From NCBI GenBank assembly GCA_023662865.1, contig JAMPIK010000003.1, positions 51,956 to 115,955 on the forward strand: a stretch of 64,000 nt of DNA, in the 5' to 3' direction. The notes under the pieces are model-generated. The model was not told the origin of the DNA and did no database searches. It saw only the letters and a program-made list of their open reading frames with translations. Position 1 is the stretch's first letter, and every line of letters starts with the position of its first letter. The DNA comes from Prevotella sp. GTDB taxonomy: Bacteria > Bacteroidota > Bacteroidia > Bacteroidales > Muribaculaceae. Position numbers and translations under genes: made by a program. Positions 35,763 through 43,448 of the stretch are shown piece by piece.

Positions 35763-36410
35763 TTACAATTTGCGTAAACTTGCAATGGTCTGTGCCGGAT
35801 CTGCCGCACCGAACACGTAACTTCCGGCTACCAGAATATCAGCTCCGACCCGGGCAAGTTCTTTGCCGGTTTCCAAGTTGACACCGCCGTCCACTTCAAT
35901 TTCAGCCTTTGACCCGATGCGGTCTATAAGTTCACGGAGTTGCTGTACTTTCTTCAGAGAATTACGAATAAACTTCTGCCCTCCAAATCCGGGGTTTACC
36001 GACATTATGAGCAGCAAGTCAGCATCTTCCACTATATCCTCAAGCAGACTTACGGGAGTTGCCGGGTTTACAGTCACTCCGGCTTTCATACCGGCTGCGT
36101 GTATGCGTTGCACTACACTGTGCAGTTGCGGGCAAGCCTCCAAATGCACATTCATTATTTCTGCACCGAGGTCTCTCACCTGCGAAATCCATTTATCCGG
36201 TTCTACTATCATCAAGTGCACGTCTAAAGGCTTGGTACACCGTTTGGCAACAGCTTTCATCACCGGAAAACCGAAAGAAATGTTTGGTACGAACACGCCG
36301 TCCATTACGTCTAAATGCAGATAATCGGCCTCCGAGGCATTAATCATATCTATGTCCGGGGCGAGATTGCCGAAGTCGGCAGACAACAGCGAAGGTGATA
36401 CTTTCATCAT
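35763..36410 (-). CDS. rpe: ribulose-phosphate 3-epimerase
   Basis: A 215-residue TIM-barrel enzyme that interconverts ribulose-5-phosphate and xylulose-5-phosphate. VSPSLLSADFGNL at the N-terminus, HLDVMDGVFVPNISFG (metal ligands His and Asp), DVHLMIVEPDKWI, MSVNPGFGGQKF and EIEVDGGVN are diagnostic. It begins with two Met codons; the first overlaps the dedA stop (ATGATGA). Confidence 0.96.
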   Translation of the reverse strand: MMKVSPSLLSADFGNLAPDIDMINASEADYLHLDVMDGVFVPNISFGFPVMKAVAKRCTKPLDVHLMIVEPDKWISQVRDLGAEIMNVHLEACPQLHSVVQRIHAAGMKAGVTVNPATPVSLLEDIVEDADLLLIMSVNPGFGGQKFIRNSLKKVQQLRELIDRIGSKAEIEVDGGVNLETGKELARVGADILVAGSYVFGAADPAQTIASLRKL

Positions 36411-37081
36411 TTACGTTTTTTTACCACATTATATATAATAAAGAGCAAACATACCAAACCTATACCCAATCCGATATAGGTGAGGTAATGATTATATTTC
36501 TCAATCTGAGTAAGCAAGTCTTTGTAAGGCACACCGATTGAAAGCCACCAACCTAACAGGCCGAGCACCACATTCCATACAAGAGCACCCAAAGTAGTGT
36601 AAACGGTAAACACGCCGATGTTCATGCGCGCAAGCCCGGCCGGAATTGAAATTAACTGGCGGATAGCCGGAATGAGACGCCCTATGAAAGTGGAGGCTGC
36701 CCCATGTTTATCAAAATATGCTTCCGCTTTTTCCACCTTGGCTTTGTCTATCAAACAGGCATGACCGAACTTACTGTCTGCAAATTTGTACACCAACGGA
36801 CGCCCAATCCATAGAGACAAATAGTAGTTGATATATGCACCGCAAAGTGCACCGGCAGTAGCCAACACTACAACCATATATGGATTCATACCGGCTCCGA
36901 CACCAATATTGCAGCACGCAAGATAAACGGCGGGAGGCACAATCACTTCAGATGGAAACGGTATGAATGAACTCTCGATAACCATAAACAAGAATACAAA
37001 CCAATAATTTGCATGGTCTACGAACCATGAGAATATTTGGGAAGCATCAGGCAGAAAAGCCAAAATTATATCAGGTAACAT
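36407..37081 (-). CDS. DedA-family membrane protein
   Basis: A 224-residue integral membrane protein (SNARE-associated/VTT domain). The conserved ESSFIPFPSEVIVPPAVYLA re-entrant segment with acidic and proline residues, GALCGAYINYYLSLWIGRPL and the FIGRLIPAIRQLISIPAGLARM arginine motif are seen. DedA proteins are flippases or transporters involved in recycling of polyprenyl or phospholipid carriers. The ATG at 37081 is chosen since the upstream extension is charged and atypical. It follows the unknown gene by 11 bases. Confidence 0.9.
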   Translation of the reverse strand: MLPDIILAFLPDASQIFSWFVDHANYWFVFLFMVIESSFIPFPSEVIVPPAVYLACCNIGVGAGMNPYMVVVLATAGALCGAYINYYLSLWIGRPLVYKFADSKFGHACLIDKAKVEKAEAYFDKHGAASTFIGRLIPAIRQLISIPAGLARMNIGVFTVYTTLGALVWNVVLGLLGWWLSIGVPYKDLLTQIEKYNHYLTYIGLGIGLVCLLFIIYNVVKKRK

Positions 37082-37092
37082 TGATTTTCGGT

Positions 37093-37872
37093 TTAGAAAA
37101 TTATTGGTTCGGCGGTCTGTTCGTTCAGCAATTGGGGCACTGAGAGCAGATTTACATCCAATACAATCTCGCAAGGTATATATCCGAGACGTTCGCACTC
37201 TTTGAGGCGCGTATCTGTGTCGGCAGATACGAGAGTACGTTTATGCCCTTCGTCTTCGGTATGATATTGTCCGGTATATGTCACGATGCAACTGTACTTC
37301 TTATCCTTGACGCGAAAAAAGGTGAATTGCCCGGTAGGGTCATCGGGGAGCGGGTGCTGCTGAAGCATCTCAAAATCTTCCTCTTTAATTTGTTCTTCGG
37401 ACAATATGAAAGGCAACCAATTGTGGATTACGTGGAAAGTCTGAGCCATGACAGTCTTCAGTATCCTCTCGTTGGCAAGGTCGGCAACTGTAAGCATCAT
37501 ATCATAACGGTGAAAAATTTCCGTTAGCTTGCCATCGGTAATTGTCAGCACCCACAGTTGTGCATTATTCTCCTTGTCATGACGGATTGACACTACCGGG
37601 GCTTCATTTTCCGCCATTTGCACGGTGGCAGTGTATAAGCCCTCATGTTCGCGCATGGCATCAAACATGGCATCAATATATGCCAAAGCCTGCTCTTTTG
37701 AGTCAATACTGTCTTTGAGAGAGACGCTCACATACCTGAATTCGGGAGCTAATATAGGAGTAAGTATCTCTGTATCAAAATGATTAAAAGCCGCGGCGAC
37801 AATCTGGGCAACGGCAAGTTCGGGGCTTACCGGCTCATTGTCCATACGTTTTATTCTGTTAAGATTACTCAT
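37093..37872 (-). CDS. unknown protein with possible NTF2-like N-terminal domain
   Basis: A 259-residue soluble protein, no signal peptide or membrane segment. Residues ~17-125 (AVAQIVAAAFNHFDTEILTPILAPEFRYVS through DGKLTEIFHRYD) have the alpha-alpha-alpha-beta layout of SnoaL/NTF2-like folds; this is fold-level pattern reading, not recognition. The C-terminal half is distinct and contains a beta-rich segment (TFFRVKDKKYSCIVTYTG). It is the first gene of a five-gene minus-strand operon ending in the ABC permease. A 333-bp repeat begins 13 bases upstream of its ATG. Confidence 0.65.
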   Translation of the reverse strand: MSNLNRIKRMDNEPVSPELAVAQIVAAAFNHFDTEILTPILAPEFRYVSVSLKDSIDSKEQALAYIDAMFDAMREHEGLYTATVQMAENEAPVVSIRHDKENNAQLWVLTITDGKLTEIFHRYDMMLTVADLANERILKTVMAQTFHVIHNWLPFILSEEQIKEEDFEMLQQHPLPDDPTGQFTFFRVKDKKYSCIVTYTGQYHTEDEGHKRTLVSADTDTRLKECERLGYIPCEIVLDVNLLSVPQLLNEQTAEPIIF

Positions 37873-37893
37873 AGTCTGATTTTAAGAGCTTGT

Positions 37894-38037
37894 TTAATAA
37901 AAAATGTGAATGTCTGGGCGGTGTATTTTTGAGCTGATTTGGCTTGTCCTGTAAGGAGCAATGCGAGCATTGTGACCGAAAAGACGAGTCAAAGCAGTCA
38001 AAAAGACACCGGACATTAACATTTCTTTAGTATTCAT
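37894..38037 (-). CDS. 47-residue ORF inside the inverted-repeat element
   Basis: ATG at 38037 to TAA at 37896-37894; the stop lies inside the terminal inverted repeat. The peptide begins MNTKEMLMSGVFLTALTRLF and continues with a basic, His-containing part. There are further Met codons at residues 6 and 8. The second element copy keeps the same frame: three base differences, of which two are silent and one is Arg30 to Lys. Upstream on the same strand TTGACA (38068-38063) and TAATAA (38045-38040) are 17 bases apart, but the phylum does not normally use that pattern. Confidence 0.4.
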   Translation of the reverse strand: MNTKEMLMSGVFLTALTRLFGHNARIAPYRTSQISSKIHRPDIHIFY

Positions 38038-38101
38038 AATTATTATTTATTTAAAAGAGCTATGTCAATTTAGAATATTCAGAGATTGTCTCGCAGCTGC
38101 A

Positions 38102-38172
38102 CCTCATCTTTGAGCCTTTGGTTTAGTCGCATATCCCGGTATGCTCCCTCACCTGCAGTCTCAAACCTGAGG
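38102..38172. repeat. foldable segment within the element
   Basis: Nested stems can form: CCTCA 38102-38106 with TGAGG 38168-38172, GGTTT 38120-38124 with AAACC 38163-38167, and an inner hairpin GCATA 38129-38133 with TATGC 38140-38144. In the second copy, position 38124 T becomes C while its partner 38163 A becomes G. Also 38134 T and 38139 G, just inside the hairpin, become G and C. Both changes keep or improve pairing. Confidence 0.5.
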
Positions 38173-38233
38173 CACATCTGCGACCCTGACGTTCACATTT
38201 TTTATTAAACAAGCTCTGAATCTAAAATAAGCA

Positions 38234-38241
38234 CAAAGTTA
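38234..38241 (-). promoter_or_regulatory. -7 element probably driving the unknown gene-dedA-rpe-ABC operon
   Basis: TAACTTTG on the minus strand at 38241-38234. Transcription would start near 38228, about 11 bases before the repeat element begins. The element therefore lies within the 5' leader, and the promoter is 360 bases from the start codon instead of the usual 15-60. No TTTG is seen 19-20 bases upstream. Confidence 0.4.
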
Positions 38242-38273
38242 ACCATTTTTTTTGACATAGGCGGCTATCACAC

Positions 38274-38330
38274 CCATTTACATGATGCGAGCCGCTCGGT
38301 ATTCATCGGACGGCTCGATAGTTTAAATGG
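38274..38330. repeat. two-part inverted repeat (hairpin or operator)
   Basis: Outer arms CCATTTA 38274-38280 and TAAATGG 38324-38330, inner arms CGAGCCG 38288-38294 and CGGCTCG 38311-38317. No T-run follows on either side, so it is not a standard terminator. It lies 33 bases upstream of the leftward -7 element at 38241-38234. Confidence 0.45.
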
Positions 38331-38602
38331 TAAGATTTAAAGTAATAGTGTAATGTAATAAATATTGAGTGTGTAGATTATGAAAAAAATTTAGTTCAAT
38401 TTATTATATCAGATAGTGCTGTTAATATGTTAATTATCTGTATTCGTGCAAGTTAATATTGATTACCAACCAGGCAAGTTTTATTTACTCCCTGAATTGC
38501 ACTGCAAAGTTAGCTCGATTTCTTGCAATAGGAAAATATTTTTATGTGTTATAAAACATATTTTTTGCAATATGTTTGACACTTTGCCATAAATCAAACT
38601 AC

Positions 38603-40066
38603 TCAATCTCTTCTCTCCAGAAGCACTATGTTTTCCACATGGTGAGTGTGCGGGAACATATCTACCGGCTGCACTTCCGTTACTTTATACCCGACATCAA
38701 GCAAGGCAAGGTCGCGAGCTTGAGTGGCGGGATTGCAACTCACGTACACTATTTTCCGAGGTGCTGTATTTAAGATTACATTCACCACATCGGGGTGCAT
38801 ACCGGCTCGCGGCGGGTCTACTATAATTATATCCGGTCGGCCGTTGGCTTCCACAAATTCAGGAGTGAGTACATCTTTCATATCTCCGGCTACGAATGTA
38901 GTATGTGTCAAGCCGTTAATCTCCGAGTTGACTTTGGCATCTTCAATAGCTTCTGGTACATATTCCACACCTACCACGTGCTTTGCCCCCTTGGCTACAA
39001 AACAAGCTATGGTACCGGTGCCGGTATACAAATCATAGACCAACGAACGCTCGGCAATCGGCAGATTGACGGTCTTGTCCAGTCCGGCCATACGACGAAC
39101 TTGCGAATACAATTGATACGCTTGAGCGGAGTTCGTCTGATAGAATGACTTCGGACCTACCTTGAATTGCAAGTCCTCCATTCGCTCCATTACATGATCC
39201 TTACCATGCCATGTCTTTATATCAAGGTCGGAGATTGTATCGTTAGCCTTTGTGTTTACCACATACATCAATGAGGTAATCTCCGGAAACTCCTTTTGTA
39301 TTGCATTCATTATTAATGCAATATCACCGGGATTATCCTCTCCGAAGCTCAACACTACCATTTGCTCGCCGGTAGAGACAAGCCTTATCATGAGAGTGCG
39401 CAACAGACCCTTGTTGTTGCGGATATCATAAAAGCTCAGGCCATGCTCTTCGGCGAAGTCGTATATAAAATTGCGTATCCGGTCTCCCTGCGGATTTTGT
39501 AAGTGGCACTCACGCAAATGAAGTACCTTGTCAAAAGCTCCGGGTATATGGAAACCCAATCCATTGTTGGAATCCTCAAATTCTTCCCCACTTCGTATTT
39601 GCTCCCATGTGCGCCATTTCTTATTGGAGAATGTGTACTCCATTTTATTGCGATAATACCATTCATTTTCGGATCCGAGAATTGGTTTCACTTCGGGCAA
39701 ATCCACTTTCGCGATACGTTGCAGGGTGTCGCACACTTGTTTGTGTTTGTATTTAAGCTGCTCGCTATAAGGCAAGTGCTGCCACTTGCAGCCACCGCAG
39801 ACTGTAAAGTGACTGCATCGCGGCTCTACTCTGACTGACGACGGCTCGACAAGTCGCTCTATTTGGCCCTCCGCAAACGAATGTTTCTTGCGCAGCAAAC
39901 GCACGTCGGCCACATCTCCCGGTGCAGCCCACGGCACAAAGACCACCATCTTTTCTTCCGGTTTGTCGGGATTGAGAGCCACACGCGCTATTGCCTTTCC
40001 TTCGGCGGCAAAATCTGTGATATGCAGAGCTTCCAGAGTAGGAAGCGGTTTCTTTTTTCTGGCCAT
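38603..40066 (-). CDS. rlmD: 23S rRNA (uracil-5-)-methyltransferase RumA/RlmD type
   Basis: A 487-residue SAM-dependent methyltransferase. A TRAM RNA-binding domain (about 10-70) is followed by the [4Fe-4S] cysteines in CSHFTVCGGCKWQH, the SAM site LVYDLYTGTGTIACF, IIVDPPRAGMHPD and the catalytic Cys in IVYVSCNPATQARD. It matches RlmD (U1939) or RlmCD of other bacteria; exact target is inferred. The start at 40066 (MARKKKP) is chosen because a promoter lies at 40085-40116; the longer frame would cross it. Confidence 0.9.
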   Translation of the reverse strand: MARKKKPLPTLEALHITDFAAEGKAIARVALNPDKPEEKMVVFVPWAAPGDVADVRLLRKKHSFAEGQIERLVEPSSVRVEPRCSHFTVCGGCKWQHLPYSEQLKYKHKQVCDTLQRIAKVDLPEVKPILGSENEWYYRNKMEYTFSNKKWRTWEQIRSGEEFEDSNNGLGFHIPGAFDKVLHLRECHLQNPQGDRIRNFIYDFAEEHGLSFYDIRNNKGLLRTLMIRLVSTGEQMVVLSFGEDNPGDIALIMNAIQKEFPEITSLMYVVNTKANDTISDLDIKTWHGKDHVMERMEDLQFKVGPKSFYQTNSAQAYQLYSQVRRMAGLDKTVNLPIAERSLVYDLYTGTGTIACFVAKGAKHVVGVEYVPEAIEDAKVNSEINGLTHTTFVAGDMKDVLTPEFVEANGRPDIIIVDPPRAGMHPDVVNVILNTAPRKIVYVSCNPATQARDLALLDVGYKVTEVQPVDMFPHTHHVENIVLLERRD

Positions 40067-40084
40067 ATGAATTGCTTTTGGGTG

Positions 40085-40116
40085 CAAAATTACTGAAAAA
40101 TAAATACCTGCACAAA
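40085..40116 (-). promoter_or_regulatory. promoter of rlmD
   Basis: On the minus strand TTTG (40116-40113), 20 bases, TAATTTTG (40092-40085), with the rlmD ATG 18 bases further on. Confidence 0.7.
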
Positions 40117-40142
40117 TCAACGTGTTTTAACACATATTGTAT

Positions 40143-40173
40143 TTTGCCGTTAGCAGAGTTTTTTGTAATTTTG
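40143..40173 (+). promoter_or_regulatory. promoter of dapA-dnaG
   Basis: TTTG 40143-40146, 19 bases, TAATTTTG 40166-40173. Predicted leader of about 30 bases before ATG 40210; too short for a lysine riboswitch. Confidence 0.7.
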
Positions 40174-40209
40174 CTATTGGAAGTTCTCTACAGCAGGACT
40201 TGTTTTATT

Positions 40210-41109
40210 ATGGCACATTTCAATCTCAAAGGTCTCGGCGTAGCTCTGGTGACCCCTTTTAACGAAGATTTCAGTATTGACTATAAAGCACTTGAGGCTA
40301 TTATACTAAACATAATGGCCGGCAAAGCCGATTTTATTGTTGTGATGGGTACCACCGGCGAGACACCTACCCTCACGGCAAGTGAAGCAAAGGAAATTTC
40401 GGAATTCGTAATTTCAGTAACTCAAGGCAAAATACCCCTGGTATTGGGTATGGGCGGCAACTGCACCGTTGCTTTGTGTCAAAGGCTTAAGACAGAAGAC
40501 CTTTCCGGATATAGTGCGATATTGAGTGTTTGCCCATATTACAACAAGCCGAATCAGGAAGGAATGTATCGCCACTTCAAGGCAGTGGCCGAAGCTTCTC
40601 CGCTGCCGGTGATATTATATAATGTACCCGGGAGAACCGGCGTCAACCTCTTGCCTCAAACCGTGATTCGCTTGGCTTGCGAATGTGAGAACATAATCGG
40701 TATTAAAGAGGCATCGGGCAGTGTGGCCGCCGTCACGGAGATTGTGGCAGGCAAGCCGGACTCATTTGAAGTGGTAAGCGGCGATGATGCCCTCACGCTG
40801 CCCATGATTGCAGTGGGTGCCACCGGGGTTATCTCCGTGATTGGCAATGCCCTCCCCGCAGAGTTTGCCGACCTCGTTCACGCAGCCGCACGTGGAGAAT
40901 TTGAGTATGCCAAGTCTATACACCGCTGTTTCAAACCTCTGTATAAACTCATGTTTGCCGAAGGAAACCCCGCCGGTATAAAGTGCGCTTTGTCTCAACT
41001 CGGCTATTGCCACGAAGTATTGCGACTCCCTCTTGTAAAGGTAGGTAATATCTGCCGCAATCAGATAAAGCAGGCATTGACAGACTTTCGCCAAGCGTTG
41101 ACTGAATGA
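40210..41109 (+). CDS. dapA: 4-hydroxy-tetrahydrodipicolinate synthase
   Basis: A 299-residue TIM-barrel aldolase condensing pyruvate with aspartate semialdehyde, the first committed step to diaminopimelate and lysine. GTTGETPTL, PYYNKPNQEGMYRHF, ILYNVPGRTGVNL (Tyr and Arg) and the Schiff-base Lys in IIGIKEASG are all present. The ATG at 40210 follows the promoter; the longer open frame starts upstream of it. The stop overlaps dnaG by 4 bases, coupling an amino-acid gene to a replication gene. Confidence 0.96.
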   Translation: MAHFNLKGLGVALVTPFNEDFSIDYKALEAIILNIMAGKADFIVVMGTTGETPTLTASEAKEISEFVISVTQGKIPLVLGMGGNCTVALCQRLKTEDLSGYSAILSVCPYYNKPNQEGMYRHFKAVAEASPLPVILYNVPGRTGVNLLPQTVIRLACECENIIGIKEASGSVAAVTEIVAGKPDSFEVVSGDDALTLPMIAVGATGVISVIGNALPAEFADLVHAAARGEFEYAKSIHRCFKPLYKLMFAEGNPAGIKCALSQLGYCHEVLRLPLVKVGNICRNQIKQALTDFRQALTE

Positions 41110-43307
41110 TAGATAAAGCCACTGTAAAGAAAATACTTGACACCGCCGATATAGTTGAGGTGGTAGGCGATTATGTCAATCTTACTCGCCGCGGAGCCAA
41201 CTACATGGGGTTGTGTCCTTTTCATAATGAACGCACCCCCTCGTTCTCCGTGAGTCCGGCACGCGGTATCTGTCATTGCTTCTCTTGCGGCAAAGGTGGC
41301 AGCCCGGTGAATTTCATTATGGAAAAAGAGGGTATCAACTATCACGATGCCTTGCTTCACCTTGCCCGCAAATACGGCATCAAGGTTGAGGAACGCGAAC
41401 TCAGCGATGAGGAACGCGCCGAGCAGAGTAAACGCGAAAGTATGCTCGTAGTCTCCGAATGGGCTATGAAGCAGTTTGAAGACAACCTGCAAAGCCCGGA
41501 TGGTCAGGCCATAGCCCTCTCCTACTTATATGGTCGTGGTATAACACAGGCTGCCATAGCAAAATTTCATCTCGGCTATGCTCTTGATAAGGGCACCGAC
41601 TTATACGACAAAGCCCTACGCGCCGGCTATGATGCCGACTCGCTGATTGCCACCGGACTGTGCGGACTAAGCAGTCGCGACTCTCGCCCATACGACCGAT
41701 TTAGAGGGCGTGTGATTTTCCCTATACTCAGTGCTTCGGGCAAAACAATAGCTTTCGGAGGTCGCGGCATTAAGGGTGAGGCGGCCAAGTATATCAACTC
41801 GCCGGAAAGTTTCATCTACCGGAAGAGCAACGAACTTTATGGCATATATCAGGCAAAGAACGCGATAGTTCGCCAAAAGAAATGTTACCTCGTTGAGGGC
41901 TATATGGACGTAATAGGCATGTGGCAGAGCGGCATGGAGAATACCGTAGCCTCGTCCGGCACATCTCTTACCGATGGCCAAATAGCTCTTATACATCGCT
42001 TTACTGAAAATGTAACCCTGATTTACGACGGCGATTCCGCCGGAATAAAGGCTTCTCTCCGAGGTATTGACCTTTTATTGTCTCACAAGCTGGATATCAA
42101 GGTATTGCTCTTGCCCGACGGTGATGACCCGGACTCATTCTCACAAAAACACACACCGGAAGAATTCAGAAACTATATAGCTGAACATGAAGAAGACTTC
42201 ATAGCCTTCAAGACACGAATATTGATGAGCGACAGCGATGCCGGCACCGCCTCCGGACGCGCCGCCGCCATTCACAGCATTGTAACATCAATTGCCTGTG
42301 TGCCCGACATGATTAAGCGCTCTTTGTATATACAAGAGACGGCTCTCAGGCTCAATGTGTCGGAAAAAGTTTTGGCCATAGAAGTGGGAAAAGCTCTTGA
42401 GGCTACCAACGAAGCCCTGCGTAAACGTCGTCAAGTGAACCGTATTGAACAGGAACGACAAAACAGGGAGCTGAACCAACAACTCGGCGCAGCTGCCTCA
42501 TTTATGCAACAAGCACCGGCGGAAACTGCGACCCTCAGTCCGAGCTCAGTAGACAAACGACTTACAGACTCAGTCTCCACTCCGCAATCAAAAGTTGAGA
42601 AAAACTTGATAGAATATATCATAAAATATGGCATGATAGCTTTTTGCGAGGCGGAAGACAACGAACATTGGCTCACAGTAGCCGAATATGTCAAGACCGA
42701 AATAGAGAGTGACAGAATGGAATTCTCGACTCCGCTTTATAAGCGCATATTCAAGTATGTGCTCTCTCTTACCGATGAGTATCGCAAAGAGGAGCAAACA
42801 AAACTGTCGCAAATAGCCGAACGCCAAAAGAAGGAACACGAGGACTGGTGTATGCATTTAGCCGAGCAGGGGTTGAGCATGTCGGAGATTGAAACAAAAG
42901 AGCAACAATTTAAAGACAATCAGCAGGATATACTTGTCACAGAGATAGGGGATTTTGCAACCGACTTTATCGGACACAGATTGGGCTCCGACCCCGATGA
43001 TGATATTCGCCGCCTGGCTTTGCAAACCATTACTCCACGATATACCCTGAGCAAATATCATTCGAAGAACTCCCCCGTCACCCCGGAACGTGAACGCCTC
43101 AGCGAGCTTGTACCGCGTGCTATCTTTGAGTGGAAGGACTCTCTGCTTGCCGGTATATTTGCCGATACTCAGAAAGAACTTGCCGAAGCGTCAGCACTTC
43201 GTGATATGGACAAAATCTCACTGCTGATACGCAAATTGCAGCAAATATCAGACATACGCAAAGAGGTAGCCAAAAACATCGGAGAACGTATTATCACCCC
43301 CCGATAA
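41106..43307 (+). CDS. dnaG: DNA primase
   Basis: A 733-residue primase making RNA primers at the replication fork. The N-terminal zinc-binding domain shows the CHC2 ligands CPFH...CFSC within residues 38-65. The catalytic core carries the TOPRIM motifs YLVEGYMDVIGM and YDGDSAGIKA plus the DDPDSF acidic segment. The C-terminal ~250 residues (helicase-interaction part) are helical, charged and divergent. It is longer than E. coli DnaG (581) because of this C-terminal part. Confidence 0.95.
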   Translation: MIDKATVKKILDTADIVEVVGDYVNLTRRGANYMGLCPFHNERTPSFSVSPARGICHCFSCGKGGSPVNFIMEKEGINYHDALLHLARKYGIKVEERELSDEERAEQSKRESMLVVSEWAMKQFEDNLQSPDGQAIALSYLYGRGITQAAIAKFHLGYALDKGTDLYDKALRAGYDADSLIATGLCGLSSRDSRPYDRFRGRVIFPILSASGKTIAFGGRGIKGEAAKYINSPESFIYRKSNELYGIYQAKNAIVRQKKCYLVEGYMDVIGMWQSGMENTVASSGTSLTDGQIALIHRFTENVTLIYDGDSAGIKASLRGIDLLLSHKLDIKVLLLPDGDDPDSFSQKHTPEEFRNYIAEHEEDFIAFKTRILMSDSDAGTASGRAAAIHSIVTSIACVPDMIKRSLYIQETALRLNVSEKVLAIEVGKALEATNEALRKRRQVNRIEQERQNRELNQQLGAAASFMQQAPAETATLSPSSVDKRLTDSVSTPQSKVEKNLIEYIIKYGMIAFCEAEDNEHWLTVAEYVKTEIESDRMEFSTPLYKRIFKYVLSLTDEYRKEEQTKLSQIAERQKKEHEDWCMHLAEQGLSMSEIETKEQQFKDNQQDILVTEIGDFATDFIGHRLGSDPDDDIRRLALQTITPRYTLSKYHSKNSPVTPERERLSELVPRAIFEWKDSLLAGIFADTQKELAEASALRDMDKISLLIRKLQQISDIRKEVAKNIGERIITPR

Positions 43308-43346
43308 TTTCTCGGTAAAAATAAAACGAACAATTTTGTGTTTTGA

Positions 43347-43378
43347 TTTGTTAAAATAAATAAAAAATCGTAACTTTG
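43347..43378 (+). promoter_or_regulatory. promoter of lpxA-cdsA-rsmG
   Basis: TTTG 43347-43350, 20 bases, TAACTTTG 43371-43378. The lpxA ATG is at 43449, so the leader is about 65 bases. Confidence 0.7.
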
Positions 43379-43448
43379 TGCTACAGTAATTTGTCGGTTC
43401 GGCTCTTCTCCCGCACCTCTTACTTTCACTTCTAATACTATACTCAAT

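Larger units (their letters stand above)
37885..38217. mobile_element. 333-bp repeat with 30-bp terminal inverted repeats, complete copy
   Basis: The left end (37885-37914, beginning AGAGCTTGTTTAATAAA) and the right end (38188-38217) are inverted copies with 29 of 30 bases matching. The interior holds a 47-codon ORF on the minus strand and a segment that can fold. A second copy is at 63715-64000. No transposase is present, so any movement would depend on an enzyme elsewhere. I could not identify an unambiguous target-site duplication. Both copies have the same orientation relative to the downstream gene. Confidence 0.85.
38218..38602. other. 385-base AT-rich gap without a recognisable gene
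   Basis: Very AT-rich spacer between the repeat element and the end of rlmD. It holds two leftward TAACTTTG elements (38241-38234 and 38512-38505) and a GC-rich two-part hairpin at 38274-38330. A direct repeat TTGCAATA occurs near 38524 and 38566. I see no convincing ORF. A decayed gene or a small RNA is possible. Confidence 0.5.

Noticed and set aside
37082..37198. N-terminal extension of the DedA protein
   Set aside because: Overlaps the upstream gene and contains charged, Cys-containing sequence without homology to DedA proteins.
37885..38217. CRISPR repeat or tRNA-like sequence within the element
   Set aside because: Only single inverted ends are present, with no spaced direct repeats; the GGTTCGA string in the second copy lacks a tRNA cloverleaf.
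40067..40209. Lysine riboswitch before dapA
   Set aside because: A good promoter at 40143-40173 leaves only about 30 bases of leader, too short for that riboswitch.
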